In this document: positions 45,048 through 52,673 of the stretch, piece by piece
Position numbering within the stretch: position 1 is the first letter of the stretch
Layout of the letters: each line of letters begins with the position of its first letter
Assembly: GCA_900318885.1 (NCBI GenBank)
Contig: ONMN01000013.1
Span: 43,435-107,434 of the forward strand
Length of the DNA stretch: 64,000 nucleotides
Reading direction: 5' to 3'
Origin: an uncultured Prevotellaceae bacterium
GTDB taxonomy: Bacteria; Bacteroidota; Bacteroidia; Bacteroidales; Bacteroidaceae
Position numbers and translations under genes: made by a program
The notes under the pieces: model-generated
Databases searched by the model: none
Seen by the model: only the letters and a program-made list of their open reading frames with translations
What the model was told of the DNA's origin: nothing

Positions 45048-45302
45048 ATGAAAAAAGGTATTCACCCAGAAAACTATCGCCCCGTCGTGTTTAAGGACAT
45101 GTCCAACGGCGATATGTTCCTTTCGCAGTCTACAGCAAAGACTAACGACACTGTAGAGTTCGAAGGCGAGACTTACCCCGTGGTAAAGATTGAAATTTCG
45201 AGCACTTCTCACCCGTTCTATACCGGTAAGAGCAAGCTCGTCGACACCGCTGGTCGCGTCGACAAGTTCATGAGCCGCTACGGTAAGGCTGCGAAGAAAT
45301 AA
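45048..45302 (+). CDS. rpmE2: 50S ribosomal protein L31, type B
   Basis: This 84-residue protein starts [22 protein letters not shown] and has SHPFYTGK in the middle, as type B L31. It lacks the zinc-binding cysteines of type A, as expected for the zinc-free form. It is a single gene with a long leader and its own terminator at 45332-45378. Confidence 0.95.
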   Translation: MKKGIHPENYRPVVFKDMSNGDMFLSQSTAKTNDTVEFEGETYPVVKIEISSTSHPFYTGKSKLVDTAGRVDKFMSRYGKAAKK

Positions 45303-45331
45303 GATATTTCACGCTACAGAACAAGACCTCT

Positions 45332-45378
45332 AAGGCGCGTCCAGGGTAGTTGCATATGCCCATGGCTGCGCCTTTTTT
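45332..45378 (+). terminator. Terminator after rpmE2
   Basis: AAGGCGC (45332-45338) pairs with GCGCCTT (45368-45374), and a T-run follows. The loop contains a further GCATATGC palindrome. Confidence 0.7.
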
Positions 45379-45405
45379 AACCCAATACAATACTAAAACT
45401 ATCAG

Positions 45406-46386
45406 ATGATGAAAACAATCCAGAAACTATTTCTCCTATTGACTACGGTTTTCTCGTTGTCAGCTTGTAGTAGTGGCGGCGACGACAGTCCCAACAACAA
45501 CCCACCTGACAACGGTAATAATGACAAACCCGCTGTTGTCACCAACGACAACAAGAATACGACGGGTCCTATCGAGGCCCAGACCAGGCTTGAATTCCCG
45601 CGTCTGAAAAACGGTCTCGTCCTTGTCCACTATGCTGAACTCAACAAGAATACCCATCAAACGGGTGTCAACTACTGTGTGGAATGGGATACTATTGCAA
45701 GCTCCCAGCGTTGGAGTTGCTATCAGTTGTATAGCAGCATCAACTACCACTCTTCCTACAATGTGTCTCGATACTATGCTTCTAATGATGGTTTACTCTC
45801 GCCAACAAGCCAGTATCCCGCTGACCCTGAGCTCCCTGAAAAATATCAGTTTAGTGTTGACCCATATAAGTATTCCGGCTACGACCACGGACATATCTGT
45901 CCTTCTGCCGACCGTCTGAGATCTACGGACTGTAACTACCAGACCTTCTTCATTACCAACATGCAGCCGCAGTATAATAAGTTCAATGCCGGCTTGTGGC
46001 AGGAAATGGAGAGTGACGTCCGCAACTGGGTAAGCATGTCCGACACGCTATATGTCTGCAAGGGCGGTACCATCGACAACGAGGAATATATCCTTGAATA
46101 CATTAACCAAAGCAGTCATCAACGCACACGCGTCAACAAGGAACACATCCCCGTACCGCGTTTCTTCTATATGGCGCTCCTCAGCAGAAAGGGTGATACT
46201 TGGCAGGCTATGGCCTATTGGGCGCAAAATCTGAACGAAGACCATTCGCTCGATTCCCGCAGGGGATATGCCATCAAGATTGATCGTTTGGAAGAACTGA
46301 CGGGCATCGACTTTTTCTGTAATTTACCCGATGATATCGAGACAGAAGTTGAAAGCAAGCTGACACTTAGCTACTGGTTTAAATAA
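45406..46386 (+). CDS. Surface DNA/RNA non-specific endonuclease (lipoprotein)
   Basis: This 326-residue lipoprotein (LSAC, C21) has a Gly/Asp/Asn-rich tether (about 22-55) and a beta-beta-alpha-metal nuclease domain. The signature is YDHGHICPSADR (D160-H161-G162-H163), a DRGH variant with His for Arg, followed by the metal-ligand Asn in the ITNMQPQYNKFN segment. Enzymes of this family cut DNA and RNA without sequence preference. Anchored outside the cell it could degrade free nucleic acids. It lies 0.5 kb behind the TonB/OB-fold operon. Confidence 0.9.
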   Translation: MMKTIQKLFLLLTTVFSLSACSSGGDDSPNNNPPDNGNNDKPAVVTNDNKNTTGPIEAQTRLEFPRLKNGLVLVHYAELNKNTHQTGVNYCVEWDTIASSQRWSCYQLYSSINYHSSYNVSRYYASNDGLLSPTSQYPADPELPEKYQFSVDPYKYSGYDHGHICPSADRLRSTDCNYQTFFITNMQPQYNKFNAGLWQEMESDVRNWVSMSDTLYVCKGGTIDNEEYILEYINQSSHQRTRVNKEHIPVPRFFYMALLSRKGDTWQAMAYWAQNLNEDHSLDSRRGYAIKIDRLEELTGIDFFCNLPDDIETEVESKLTLSYWFK

Positions 46387-46424
46387 AAAATCTAAAAACT
46401 TTTGGCTATCACGAGGATTTTTTG

Positions 46425-46432
46425 TAATTTCG
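46425..46432 (+). promoter_or_regulatory. -7 box (TAATTTCG) of peroxidase-reductase operon
   Basis: One-mismatch TAnnTTTG with TTTGG 20 bp upstream, 42 bp before the ATG at 46475. Confidence 0.5.
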
Positions 46433-46474
46433 CGCAAGAAATTTATTCTAACGCAAAACAATAAACAACAAAAA

Positions 46475-47023
46475 ATGAAAACTATCTATGATTTTACTGT
46501 CAAGGACAGAAAAGGTAAGGACGTATCGTTGAAAGAGTATGCCAACGAAGTACTGTTGATTGTCAACACTGCTACGAAATGTGGCTTCACACCCCAGTAC
46601 GAAGAGTTGGAGAAGTTATATAAGGACTACCACAGTCAGGGTTTCGAGATTCTCGATTTCCCCTGCAACCAGTTCGGACAGCAGGCTCCAGGTACCGACG
46701 AGTCTATCCATGAGTTCTGCAAGCTGAATTTCGGCACCGAATTCCCCCGTTTCAAGAAGGTAAAGGTCAATGGCGACGATGCTGAGCCGCTGTTTATGTT
46801 CCTGCAAGAGCAGAAGGGTTTTGCCGGCTGGGATATGGATCATCCTATTGCCCATATCCTTGACGATATGTTGTCAAAGGCCGATCCCGATTACAAAGAG
46901 AAGTCCGATATCAAGTGGAATTTCACCAAGTTCCTCATTAACAAGAAGGGACAGGTGGTAGCTCGTTTCGAACCGACAGAGAAGATTGAGAATATCGAAG
47001 CAAAGATTAAAGAACTGCTTTAA
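46475..47023 (+). CDS. Glutathione peroxidase family thiol peroxidase
   Basis: This 182-residue cytosolic peroxidase has the peroxidatic Cys C36 in NTATKCGFTPQY, the FPCNQFGQQ block (Gln, and a second Cys) and WNFTKFLI (Trp, Asn), the usual tetrad positions. Cys replaces selenocysteine, as in most bacteria. Such enzymes generally use thioredoxin, and trxB follows 37 bp downstream in the same operon, which supports this. Its last codons (GAACTGCTTTAA) are part of a 9-bp tandem array. Confidence 0.92.
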   Translation: MKTIYDFTVKDRKGKDVSLKEYANEVLLIVNTATKCGFTPQYEELEKLYKDYHSQGFEILDFPCNQFGQQAPGTDESIHEFCKLNFGTEFPRFKKVKVNGDDAEPLFMFLQEQKGFAGWDMDHPIAHILDDMLSKADPDYKEKSDIKWNFTKFLINKKGQVVARFEPTEKIENIEAKIKELL

Positions 47024-47048
47024 CTGCTCTAACTTCTTTAACTACTTA
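47013..47048. repeat. 9-bp tandem array, 4 units, across gpx stop
   Basis: The units are AACTGCTTT, AACTGCTCT, AACTTCTTT and AACTACTTA. It runs from the last codons of the peroxidase through the spacer before trxB. Confidence 0.8.
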
Positions 47049-47060
47049 TCTTCATAGAAT

Positions 47061-47993
47061 ATGGACCATGTAAAATGTCTGATTATAGGCAGCGGACCCG
47101 CAGGGTATACCGCTGCCATTTATGCTTCCAGGGCCTATCTGAGTCCTGTTGAGTATTGTGGCCTGCAGCCGGGTGGACAATTGACCCAGACTACTGAGGT
47201 CGAAAACTTCCCTGGCTATCCTCAGGGTGTCGACGGCAATCAGATGATGATGGACCTGCGCGAACAAGCTGAGCGTTTTGGTACCGACATCCGCGACGGT
47301 GAAATCGTGCGCGTCGATTTCTCGCAGCGTCCCTATAAAGTCTGGGACGACGCCGGTCGCGAATTGGAGGCCGATACCGTCATCATTGCCACAGGAGCCT
47401 CTGCCAAGTATCTGGGTCTTGACGACGAGCGCAAATACAATGGTCAGGGCGTCAGTGCCTGTGCTACGTGCGACGGTTTCTTCTATCGCAAGAAGACGGT
47501 TGCCGTCGTTGGTGGCGGCGATACGGCCTGCGAAGATGCCCTCTACCTCAGCGGACTGGCCAAGAAGGTTTATATGATTGTTCGTAAGCCCTTCCTGCGT
47601 GCCTCCAAGGTCATGCAGCAGCGCGTGATGGACCGCGAGAATATCGAGATACTCTTCGAACACAACACGCTGGGTCTCTTTGGCGAGAACGGCGTCGAGG
47701 GTGCTCATCTTGTAAAGCGCAAGGGCGAGGCTGACGAACAGCTGGTAGATATCCAGATTGACGGTTTCTTCCTGGCTATTGGTCACAAACCCAATACCGA
47801 TATCTTTAAGGAGTGGCTCGAAACAGATGAGGTAGGGTATCTGAAGAAGATTGACGGTACTCCGCGCACCAAGCTCGCAGGCGTCTTCGTTGCCGGCGAC
47901 TGTGCCGATCCCGTCTATCGTCAGGCTGTCAGTGCTGCAGGCACAGGCTGCCAGGCAGCCATTGAAGCAGAACGCTTCCTTTTGGAAAACTAG
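47061..47993 (+). CDS. trxB: Thioredoxin-disulfide reductase
   Basis: This 310-residue flavoprotein has an FAD fold CLIIGSGPAGYTAAIYA (residues 6-22), the redox motif CATC (C134-C137, in SACATCDGFF), an NADPH fold VAVVGGGDTACEDALYLS and a C-terminal AGDCADPVYRQAVSAAGTGCQAA. It reduces thioredoxin with NADPH and would drive the neighbouring peroxidase. A strong terminator follows (48071-48099). Confidence 0.95.
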   Translation: MDHVKCLIIGSGPAGYTAAIYASRAYLSPVEYCGLQPGGQLTQTTEVENFPGYPQGVDGNQMMMDLREQAERFGTDIRDGEIVRVDFSQRPYKVWDDAGRELEADTVIIATGASAKYLGLDDERKYNGQGVSACATCDGFFYRKKTVAVVGGGDTACEDALYLSGLAKKVYMIVRKPFLRASKVMQQRVMDRENIEILFEHNTLGLFGENGVEGAHLVKRKGEADEQLVDIQIDGFFLAIGHKPNTDIFKEWLETDEVGYLKKIDGTPRTKLAGVFVAGDCADPVYRQAVSAAGTGCQAAIEAERFLLEN

Positions 47994-48034
47994 GAACTCC
48001 AGGATTTCTAGAACCTCTAGATTATCTAGTCCTC
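47990..48034. repeat. 9-bp tandem array, 5 units, after trxB stop
   Basis: The units are CTAGGAACT, CCAGGATTT, CTAGAACCT, CTAGATTAT and CTAGTCCTC. The trxB stop TAG lies in the first unit. Confidence 0.65.
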
Positions 48035-48070
48035 AAGACCATCTAGAAAAAGATTAAGGCTATAAAATTG

Positions 48071-48099
48071 AAAAAACCTCGCTTCACAGCGGGGTTTTT
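48071..48099 (+). terminator. Terminator after trxB
   Basis: AAAAACCTCGCT, TCAC loop, AGCGGGGTTTTT: a long stem with one G-T pair, flanked by A and T runs. It is probably active in both directions. Confidence 0.85.
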
Positions 48100-48208
48100 C
48101 CATCAAAAAACTAAATTAATCAACCATAAACCTTAACCATTAAAAATCTTTTCACTGGCAAAAGTACGACATTTTTTCTATACATGAGTTCATATTGCGT
48201 TAATTATG

Positions 48209-48262
48209 GTTTAAAAATCGTGAATTTCACTATTTTTCCACCAAAAATCACGAATTTTAAAC
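48209..48262. promoter_or_regulatory. 19-bp inverted repeat upstream of AraC-type regulator gene
   Basis: Arms at 48209-48227 and 48244-48262 match as GTTTAAAA-W-TCGTGA-W-TTT, 17 of 19 positions. It lies 63 bp upstream of the -7 box and is a candidate operator, perhaps for autoregulation. Confidence 0.45.
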
Positions 48263-48324
48263 TAAAATCGATAGGTTTAACATCTTTTCAAGGTGTTTTT
48301 TGCTGTAATTTAATTCAAAATTAA

Positions 48325-48332
48325 TATATTTG
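48325..48332 (+). promoter_or_regulatory. -7 box (TATATTTG) of AraC-type regulator gene
   Basis: TAnnTTTG match 19 bp upstream of the ATG at 48352. Confidence 0.65.
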
Positions 48333-48351
48333 CAGCATCAAAATTAGTAAA

Positions 48352-49386
48352 ATGAGCATCACAAATATTCTTTTATTCATTATTATACTGTTTCTTGCAG
48401 GTTATTGCCTCCGTTTGAAGCTTCGACAGAGACCGGAAACGGATCATTCTTTGACGTTCGAAGGACTTGATTTGCAGGTCAGCAACAACGATGTGATGCA
48501 ATTCGTCCGCGATATGAGCGAAAACTTCCGCCCCGCTATGGAAAGCAGGAACATCACCTTTGACGTCACCTGCAACCCTGAGAGCATGATGGGTTGGATA
48601 GATACCGACAAAATCGATAAAATACCGCTATTGTTGCTTTCCGACATGTACAAGGGCTGTCCGGAAGGCGGTAAGATTACCATTCAGGTCAGTACCAACC
48701 GCCATTACGACTCCGTTGTCATTCGCATCAACGACAACAGCCCCCAGCCGCTAGGGATGAGTCTTGTCATTGCCCGCCAACTGGCGTCCCTGCATCACGG
48801 CACCGTCCGCAGTGAATATTACGAAGGTCAGGGCAATATGGTTATTGTCGAACTGCCCATCAAAAAAGACATATTGCTGAAGCAGCAGCTCTCGCAACCT
48901 GTTGCGAATGAGCCTACGGCCAAAGATCAGCCCTCGACGTTCCATATTCCCAGCAACATCCAGCTGAATATTCCGACCATCGAACTGCCTGAGGGGGTTG
49001 CTGAGGGCAATCAGTCGCTTGGCAGTCTCGTACAACAGGCTTACAACTCGCCCGACCACCAGTTTCTGCAGAAGGCCACCAAGTGTGTTCACGACCATAT
49101 CGACGATAGCGACTACGACCGTGACGCTTTTGCTGCCGATATGGGTGCCAGTGCCAGTACGCTTTACAACAAGCTACGTGCGCTGACCGGCAAGAACGTG
49201 ACGGTATTCATTCGTGACATCCGCATCCAGACCGCCATTAAGCTTGCCAAAGACAATCCTGACCTCCGCGTCAGCGACATTGCCTACCGCGTAGGTTTCC
49301 GCGACCCGAAATACTTCGCCACCACCTTTAAGAAGGTCACCGGCAAACAGCCCAAGGAGTATTTCGACGAAATCAGACGTACCTAA
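48352..49386 (+). CDS. Membrane-anchored regulator: degenerate histidine-kinase ATPase domain plus AraC HTH
   Basis: This 344-residue protein has one N-terminal transmembrane helix (about 4-22), a domain like a histidine kinase HATPase (about 45-175, with INDNSPQPLGMSLVIARQLASLHHGTV like the D/G2 region), a Pro-rich linker and a C-terminal AraC-type HTH (about 245-340, DAFAADMGASASTLYNKLRALTG and VSDIAYRVGFRDPKYFATTFKK). It lacks the sensor propeller, the phosphoacceptor His and the receiver domain of hybrid two-component sensors, so it looks like a cut-down relative. What it senses is unknown. Confidence 0.8.
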   Translation: MSITNILLFIIILFLAGYCLRLKLRQRPETDHSLTFEGLDLQVSNNDVMQFVRDMSENFRPAMESRNITFDVTCNPESMMGWIDTDKIDKIPLLLLSDMYKGCPEGGKITIQVSTNRHYDSVVIRINDNSPQPLGMSLVIARQLASLHHGTVRSEYYEGQGNMVIVELPIKKDILLKQQLSQPVANEPTAKDQPSTFHIPSNIQLNIPTIELPEGVAEGNQSLGSLVQQAYNSPDHQFLQKATKCVHDHIDDSDYDRDAFAADMGASASTLYNKLRALTGKNVTVFIRDIRIQTAIKLAKDNPDLRVSDIAYRVGFRDPKYFATTFKKVTGKQPKEYFDEIRRT

Positions 49387-49702
49387 TTGTTACACTCCTT
49401 TCGTGTCATTCTGTGAACGTGTTACGCAGTTGTAATAACGTCGGTAACACTTTGTCACAAAGGCGGTGACACTTTGTTACGCAGCCAGTTACAAAGTGTT
49501 ACGATATTTTTTGTTATTGCGTAACTTGTTAATATTCAGGTATTAACTGATTTTTCAAACCGCGAAAGATGGTGTTTGAACGCAAAGAATGAATAGTGAA
49601 TGAATAGATAAATGCAACTATTCATTTTGTAACTATCTGTTAATAAGTTAATTATATGTCATTATGAATAGATGAATAGTAATTTCGAAAATTGCTATGA
49701 AA
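49387..49702. other. Intergenic region with GTnACACTTTGTnAC repeats
   Basis: A 15-bp element occurs as GTAACACTTTGTCAC (49444-49458), GTGACACTTTGTTAC (about 49466-49480) and, inverted, GTTACAAAGTGTTAC (49488-49502). GTTACGCAG occurs twice near them. Further on, ATGAATAG-type short repeats appear (about 49590-49680). No ORF is supported. Confidence 0.6.
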
Positions 49703-51139
49703 CTATGAATTTATGTCGTGTGAAGAGAGGAGCAGGCCGGTAAAGGTCAGGAGGCCGTTCATCATCAGCAGTTCGTAGCCGAAATGGTAACCTGTGGTCT
49801 GGCTTACTGCGTATTCGATGACATAGCACAGCAAGGGTGAGGCTATGGCGATGTAGGGTACGAGGCGGTCGTTGACAGGGCGCTTGGTCAGCAGTCCGTA
49901 GGCAAAGAGGCCGAGCAGTGGGCCGTAGGTGTAGCCGCAAATGATGTAGATGGCATCAATCAGGCTGGTGGAATTGACGGTTTTGAACAGCAGGATGAAC
50001 AGCACGAAGACGGCACAGACGGCAATATGCGTGTGTTTGCGAAGGCGTTCGTCGTCCTTGCGCTCCATGATATCGACGCAGTAGATGGTGGTCAGCGAGG
50101 TCAGCGCAGAGTCGGCACTGGAGAACGACGCCGCGACGATGCCGAGGACGAAGAGACATTGAACGTTGAACATTGAACATTGAACGTTGGTTGCGGTTTG
50201 AATATAGGCTGGCAGGAGGTCGTCGCCGCTGGCGGGAAGGGCAAGGCCATGCTGCTGATACCACATGGTGAGCAGCACGCCTAACGACAGGAACAGCAGA
50301 TTGGCGGGCAGGAAGGCGATGCCGTAGGTGCACATGTCCTTCTGTGCTCCGCGCAGTGTCTTACAGGTTAGGTTTTTCTGCATCATGTCCTGATCGACGC
50401 CCGTCATTACCAGTACGACGAAGATGCCGCTGAGGAACTGTTTCCAGAAGTTCTGCTTCGACGCCCAGTCGTCCCAGACGAAGACGCGTGACAGCGTGTT
50501 ACTATCGACGGCGCCCACCACCGACTCCATGCTCAGTCCCAAGTCGGCGGCCACCTTATATATAATAAGGAGTAGGGCCGTAAAGAGGCAGAGCGTCTGA
50601 AAGGAGTCCGTCCATACCAGCGTCTTGATGCCTCCCGTGCGGGTGTAGAGCCATATCAGCAGCACCAGTATGACCGTGGTCACGGCGAAAGGCACGCCCT
50701 GCGGTTCGAACACAAAACGCTGGAGGATGATGCACACCACGTAGAAGCGCACCGCGGCGCCCGTCATCTTCGACAGCAGGAATAGCCACGAGCCCGTCTT
50801 GTGGGAACGTCGTCCCAGCCGTTGGCCCAGATAGGCATAGATGGACGTCAGGTTGAGCCTGTAATATAGCGGCAGCAGTGCGAACGCCACCACGACATAG
50901 CCGAGGATAAACCCCATGCACATCTGCAGATAGGTCATCTGCGTGTTCAGCACCATGCCGGGCACTGAGACGAAGGTGATGCCCGAAATGGATGCGCCAA
51001 TCATGCCGAAGGCAACCATATACCACGGCGACTGGCGGTTGGCACGATAGAATGTCTCGTTGGTGGCACGTCGTCCCTGCCACCTGCTTAGAGCAAAAAG
51101 TAAAGCAAAATACGCCAGTACAATAGCTATTATTGTCAT
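49703..51139 (-). CDS. Sodium:solute symporter (SSS family)
   Basis: This 478-residue inner-membrane transporter has about 13 helices and SSS features: FYRANRQSPWYMVAFGMIGASISGITFVSVPG near the start, RTGGIKTLVWTD, and SFSSADSALTSLTT with the Na+-site Ser/Thr. The peptide NVQCSMFNVQC between helices is encoded by a heptamer array (50156-50190). An AT-rich palindrome lies at 50553-50570. I use the ATG at 51139, because the -7 box (51149-51156) overlaps the alternative start at 51151. The substrate is unknown; many relatives carry sialic acid or sugars. Confidence 0.88.
   Translation of the reverse strand: MTIIAIVLAYFALLFALSRWQGRRATNETFYRANRQSPWYMVAFGMIGASISGITFVSVPGMVLNTQMTYLQMCMGFILGYVVVAFALLPLYYRLNLTSIYAYLGQRLGRRSHKTGSWLFLLSKMTGAAVRFYVVCIILQRFVFEPQGVPFAVTTVILVLLIWLYTRTGGIKTLVWTDSFQTLCLFTALLLIIYKVAADLGLSMESVVGAVDSNTLSRVFVWDDWASKQNFWKQFLSGIFVVLVMTGVDQDMMQKNLTCKTLRGAQKDMCTYGIAFLPANLLFLSLGVLLTMWYQQHGLALPASGDDLLPAYIQTATNVQCSMFNVQCLFVLGIVAASFSSADSALTSLTTIYCVDIMERKDDERLRKHTHIAVCAVFVLFILLFKTVNSTSLIDAIYIICGYTYGPLLGLFAYGLLTKRPVNDRLVPYIAIASPLLCYVIEYAVSQTTGYHFGYELLMMNGLLTFTGLLLSSHDINS
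50156..50190. repeat. Heptamer array, 5 units, in frame in symporter
   Basis: The units are ACATTGA, ACGTTGA, ACATTGA, ACATTGA and ACGTTGG. Confidence 0.88.
50553..50570. repeat. AT-rich palindrome ACCTTATATATAATAAGG in symporter
   Basis: ACCTTAT at 50553-50559 and ATAAGG at 50565-50570. On the coding strand it encodes IIYKV. Confidence 0.7.
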
Positions 51140-51148
51140 AATTGCCTG

Positions 51149-51156
51149 CAAAGTTA
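51149..51156 (-). promoter_or_regulatory. -7 box (TAACTTTG) of symporter gene
   Basis: Minus-strand TAnnTTTG ending 9 bp from the ATG at 51139. Short leader. Confidence 0.65.
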
Positions 51157-51181
51157 CAATTTTTATATGGCAGCAGCAAAT

Positions 51182-51209
51182 TTTTCACTTTTCACTTTTC
51201 ACTTTTCAC
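51182..51209. repeat. Heptamer array, 4 units, between divergent promoters
   Basis: TTTTCAC is repeated four times exactly, 11 bp before the trpB -7 box and 25 bp past the symporter -7 box. The unit is the same as the last unit at 20115-20121. Confidence 0.92.
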
Positions 51210-51220
51210 TTATTTTTTAT

Positions 51221-51228
51221 TACCTTTG
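51221..51228 (+). promoter_or_regulatory. -7 box (TACCTTTG) of trpB
   Basis: TAnnTTTG match 33 bp upstream of the ATG at 51262. It excludes the longer open frame that begins at 51142. Confidence 0.7.
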
Positions 51229-51261
51229 CAGGCGGTAATTATTCACCAACAACAAAAAACA

Positions 51262-52623
51262 ATGGCAAAACAGAAAAAATTCATCCTTCAGGAGAGTGAG
51301 ATTCCAACACAGTGGTACAACATTCAGGCCGACATGCCCAACAAACCCATGCCGCCTATCCATCCGGCTACCAAGCAGCCGTTGGGAGTAGATGACCTTG
51401 CACACATTTTCCCACGTGAGTGCTGTGTGCAGGAACTGGACACGGAGCACCGCTGGATAGACATCCCTGAAGACGTGCTCGAGAAGTACAAGTATTATCG
51501 TTCTACTCCGCTGGTGCGTGCATACGCATTGGAAGAGGCGCTGGGTACTCCTGCCCACATCTATTTCAAGAACGAGTCAACCAATCCCTTAGGCTCACAC
51601 AAAATCAACTCTGCCCTGCCTCAGTGTTACTATGCCAAGCAGGAAGGCACGACGAATGTCACTACCGAGACCGGTGCTGGTCAGTGGGGTGCCGCCCTTT
51701 CGTATGCTGCCAAGATCTACGGTCTCGACTGTGCCGTCTATCAGGTGAAGATTACCATGCAGCAGAAGCCTTATCGTTCTTCGATTATGCGCACTTTCGG
51801 TGCTGTCGTCACAGGTTCTCCCTCGATGTCCACGCGTGCCGGTAAGGACATCCTGACCAAGGATCCGACGCATAGTGGTTCGCTGGGTACTGCTATCTCT
51901 GAGGCTGTTGAGTTGGCAACGACCACTCCGAATTGTAAATATACGCTTGGTTCCGTGCTGAACCACGTTGGTCTGCACCAGACCATTATCGGTCTCGAGG
52001 CTGAGAAGCAGATGGCAATGGCAGGTGAGTATCCTGATATCGTGATTGGCTGTTTCGGTGGCGGTTCCAACTTCGGTGGTATCTCGTTCCCCTTCATGCG
52101 TCACAACCTGAGTGGCGAGCGCCATACGGAATTCATTGCTGCTGAGCCCGATAGCTGTCCGAAGCTCACACGCGGTCAGTTCCGCTACGACTTCGGTGAC
52201 GAGGCGGGCTACACGCCCCTGCTGCCCATGTACACACTGGGTCACAATTTCAAGCCCTCTAACATCCACGCCGGCGGTCTGCGCTATCATGGTGCTGGCA
52301 TGATTATCTCGCAGTTGATTAAGGACGGCTACATGCACGGTGTTGATATTCCGCAGCTTGAGACCTTCGAGGCCGGTATGCTCTTTGCCCGCACAGAGGG
52401 TATCATCCCTGCTCCTGAGAGCACGCACGCCATCGCCGCTACCATCCGCGAGGCCAAGAAGTGCAAGGAGACAGGCGAGGAGAAGGTCATCCTCTTCAAC
52501 CTCTCTGGTCACGGACTGATCGACATGCCGTCGTACGAGGCCTTCATCAAGGGCGACCTGCAGAACTATACGGTTACCGACGAGATGATTGCCGAGAACC
52601 TTGCCGAATTGGACAAGCAATAA
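51262..52623 (+). CDS. trpB: Tryptophan synthase beta chain, TrpB2 type
   Basis: This 453-residue PLP enzyme has the PLP lysine in NPLGSHKINSA (K114), TETGAGQWGAALS, and the glycine-rich phosphate loop CFGGGSNFGG. The longer N-terminus and the SHKINSA/TETGAGQWG pattern place it in the TrpB2 branch, which makes tryptophan from indole and serine and does not depend on TrpA in the usual way. No other trp gene is near, so indole salvage is plausible. The start is fixed by the -7 box; the frame is open further upstream but through the heptamer array and promoter. Confidence 0.92.
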   Translation: MAKQKKFILQESEIPTQWYNIQADMPNKPMPPIHPATKQPLGVDDLAHIFPRECCVQELDTEHRWIDIPEDVLEKYKYYRSTPLVRAYALEEALGTPAHIYFKNESTNPLGSHKINSALPQCYYAKQEGTTNVTTETGAGQWGAALSYAAKIYGLDCAVYQVKITMQQKPYRSSIMRTFGAVVTGSPSMSTRAGKDILTKDPTHSGSLGTAISEAVELATTTPNCKYTLGSVLNHVGLHQTIIGLEAEKQMAMAGEYPDIVIGCFGGGSNFGGISFPFMRHNLSGERHTEFIAAEPDSCPKLTRGQFRYDFGDEAGYTPLLPMYTLGHNFKPSNIHAGGLRYHGAGMIISQLIKDGYMHGVDIPQLETFEAGMLFARTEGIIPAPESTHAIAATIREAKKCKETGEEKVILFNLSGHGLIDMPSYEAFIKGDLQNYTVTDEMIAENLAELDKQ

Positions 52624-52641
52624 ACAAATATAAACGTGATC

Positions 52642-52669
52642 AAGGCCTCCTCTTTTGGGGGCCTTTTCG
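52642..52669 (+). terminator. Terminator after trpB
   Basis: AAGGCCTCC, loop, GGGGGCCTT: a 9-bp stem with one G-T pair, with TTTT at the 3' side. Confidence 0.8.
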
Positions 52670-52673
52670 TTCT

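Noticed and set aside
51142-51261. Longer start for TrpB (40 extra residues)
   Set aside because: The extra part is translated from the heptamer array and promoter; MAKQKKFILQE is the normal TrpB2 start.
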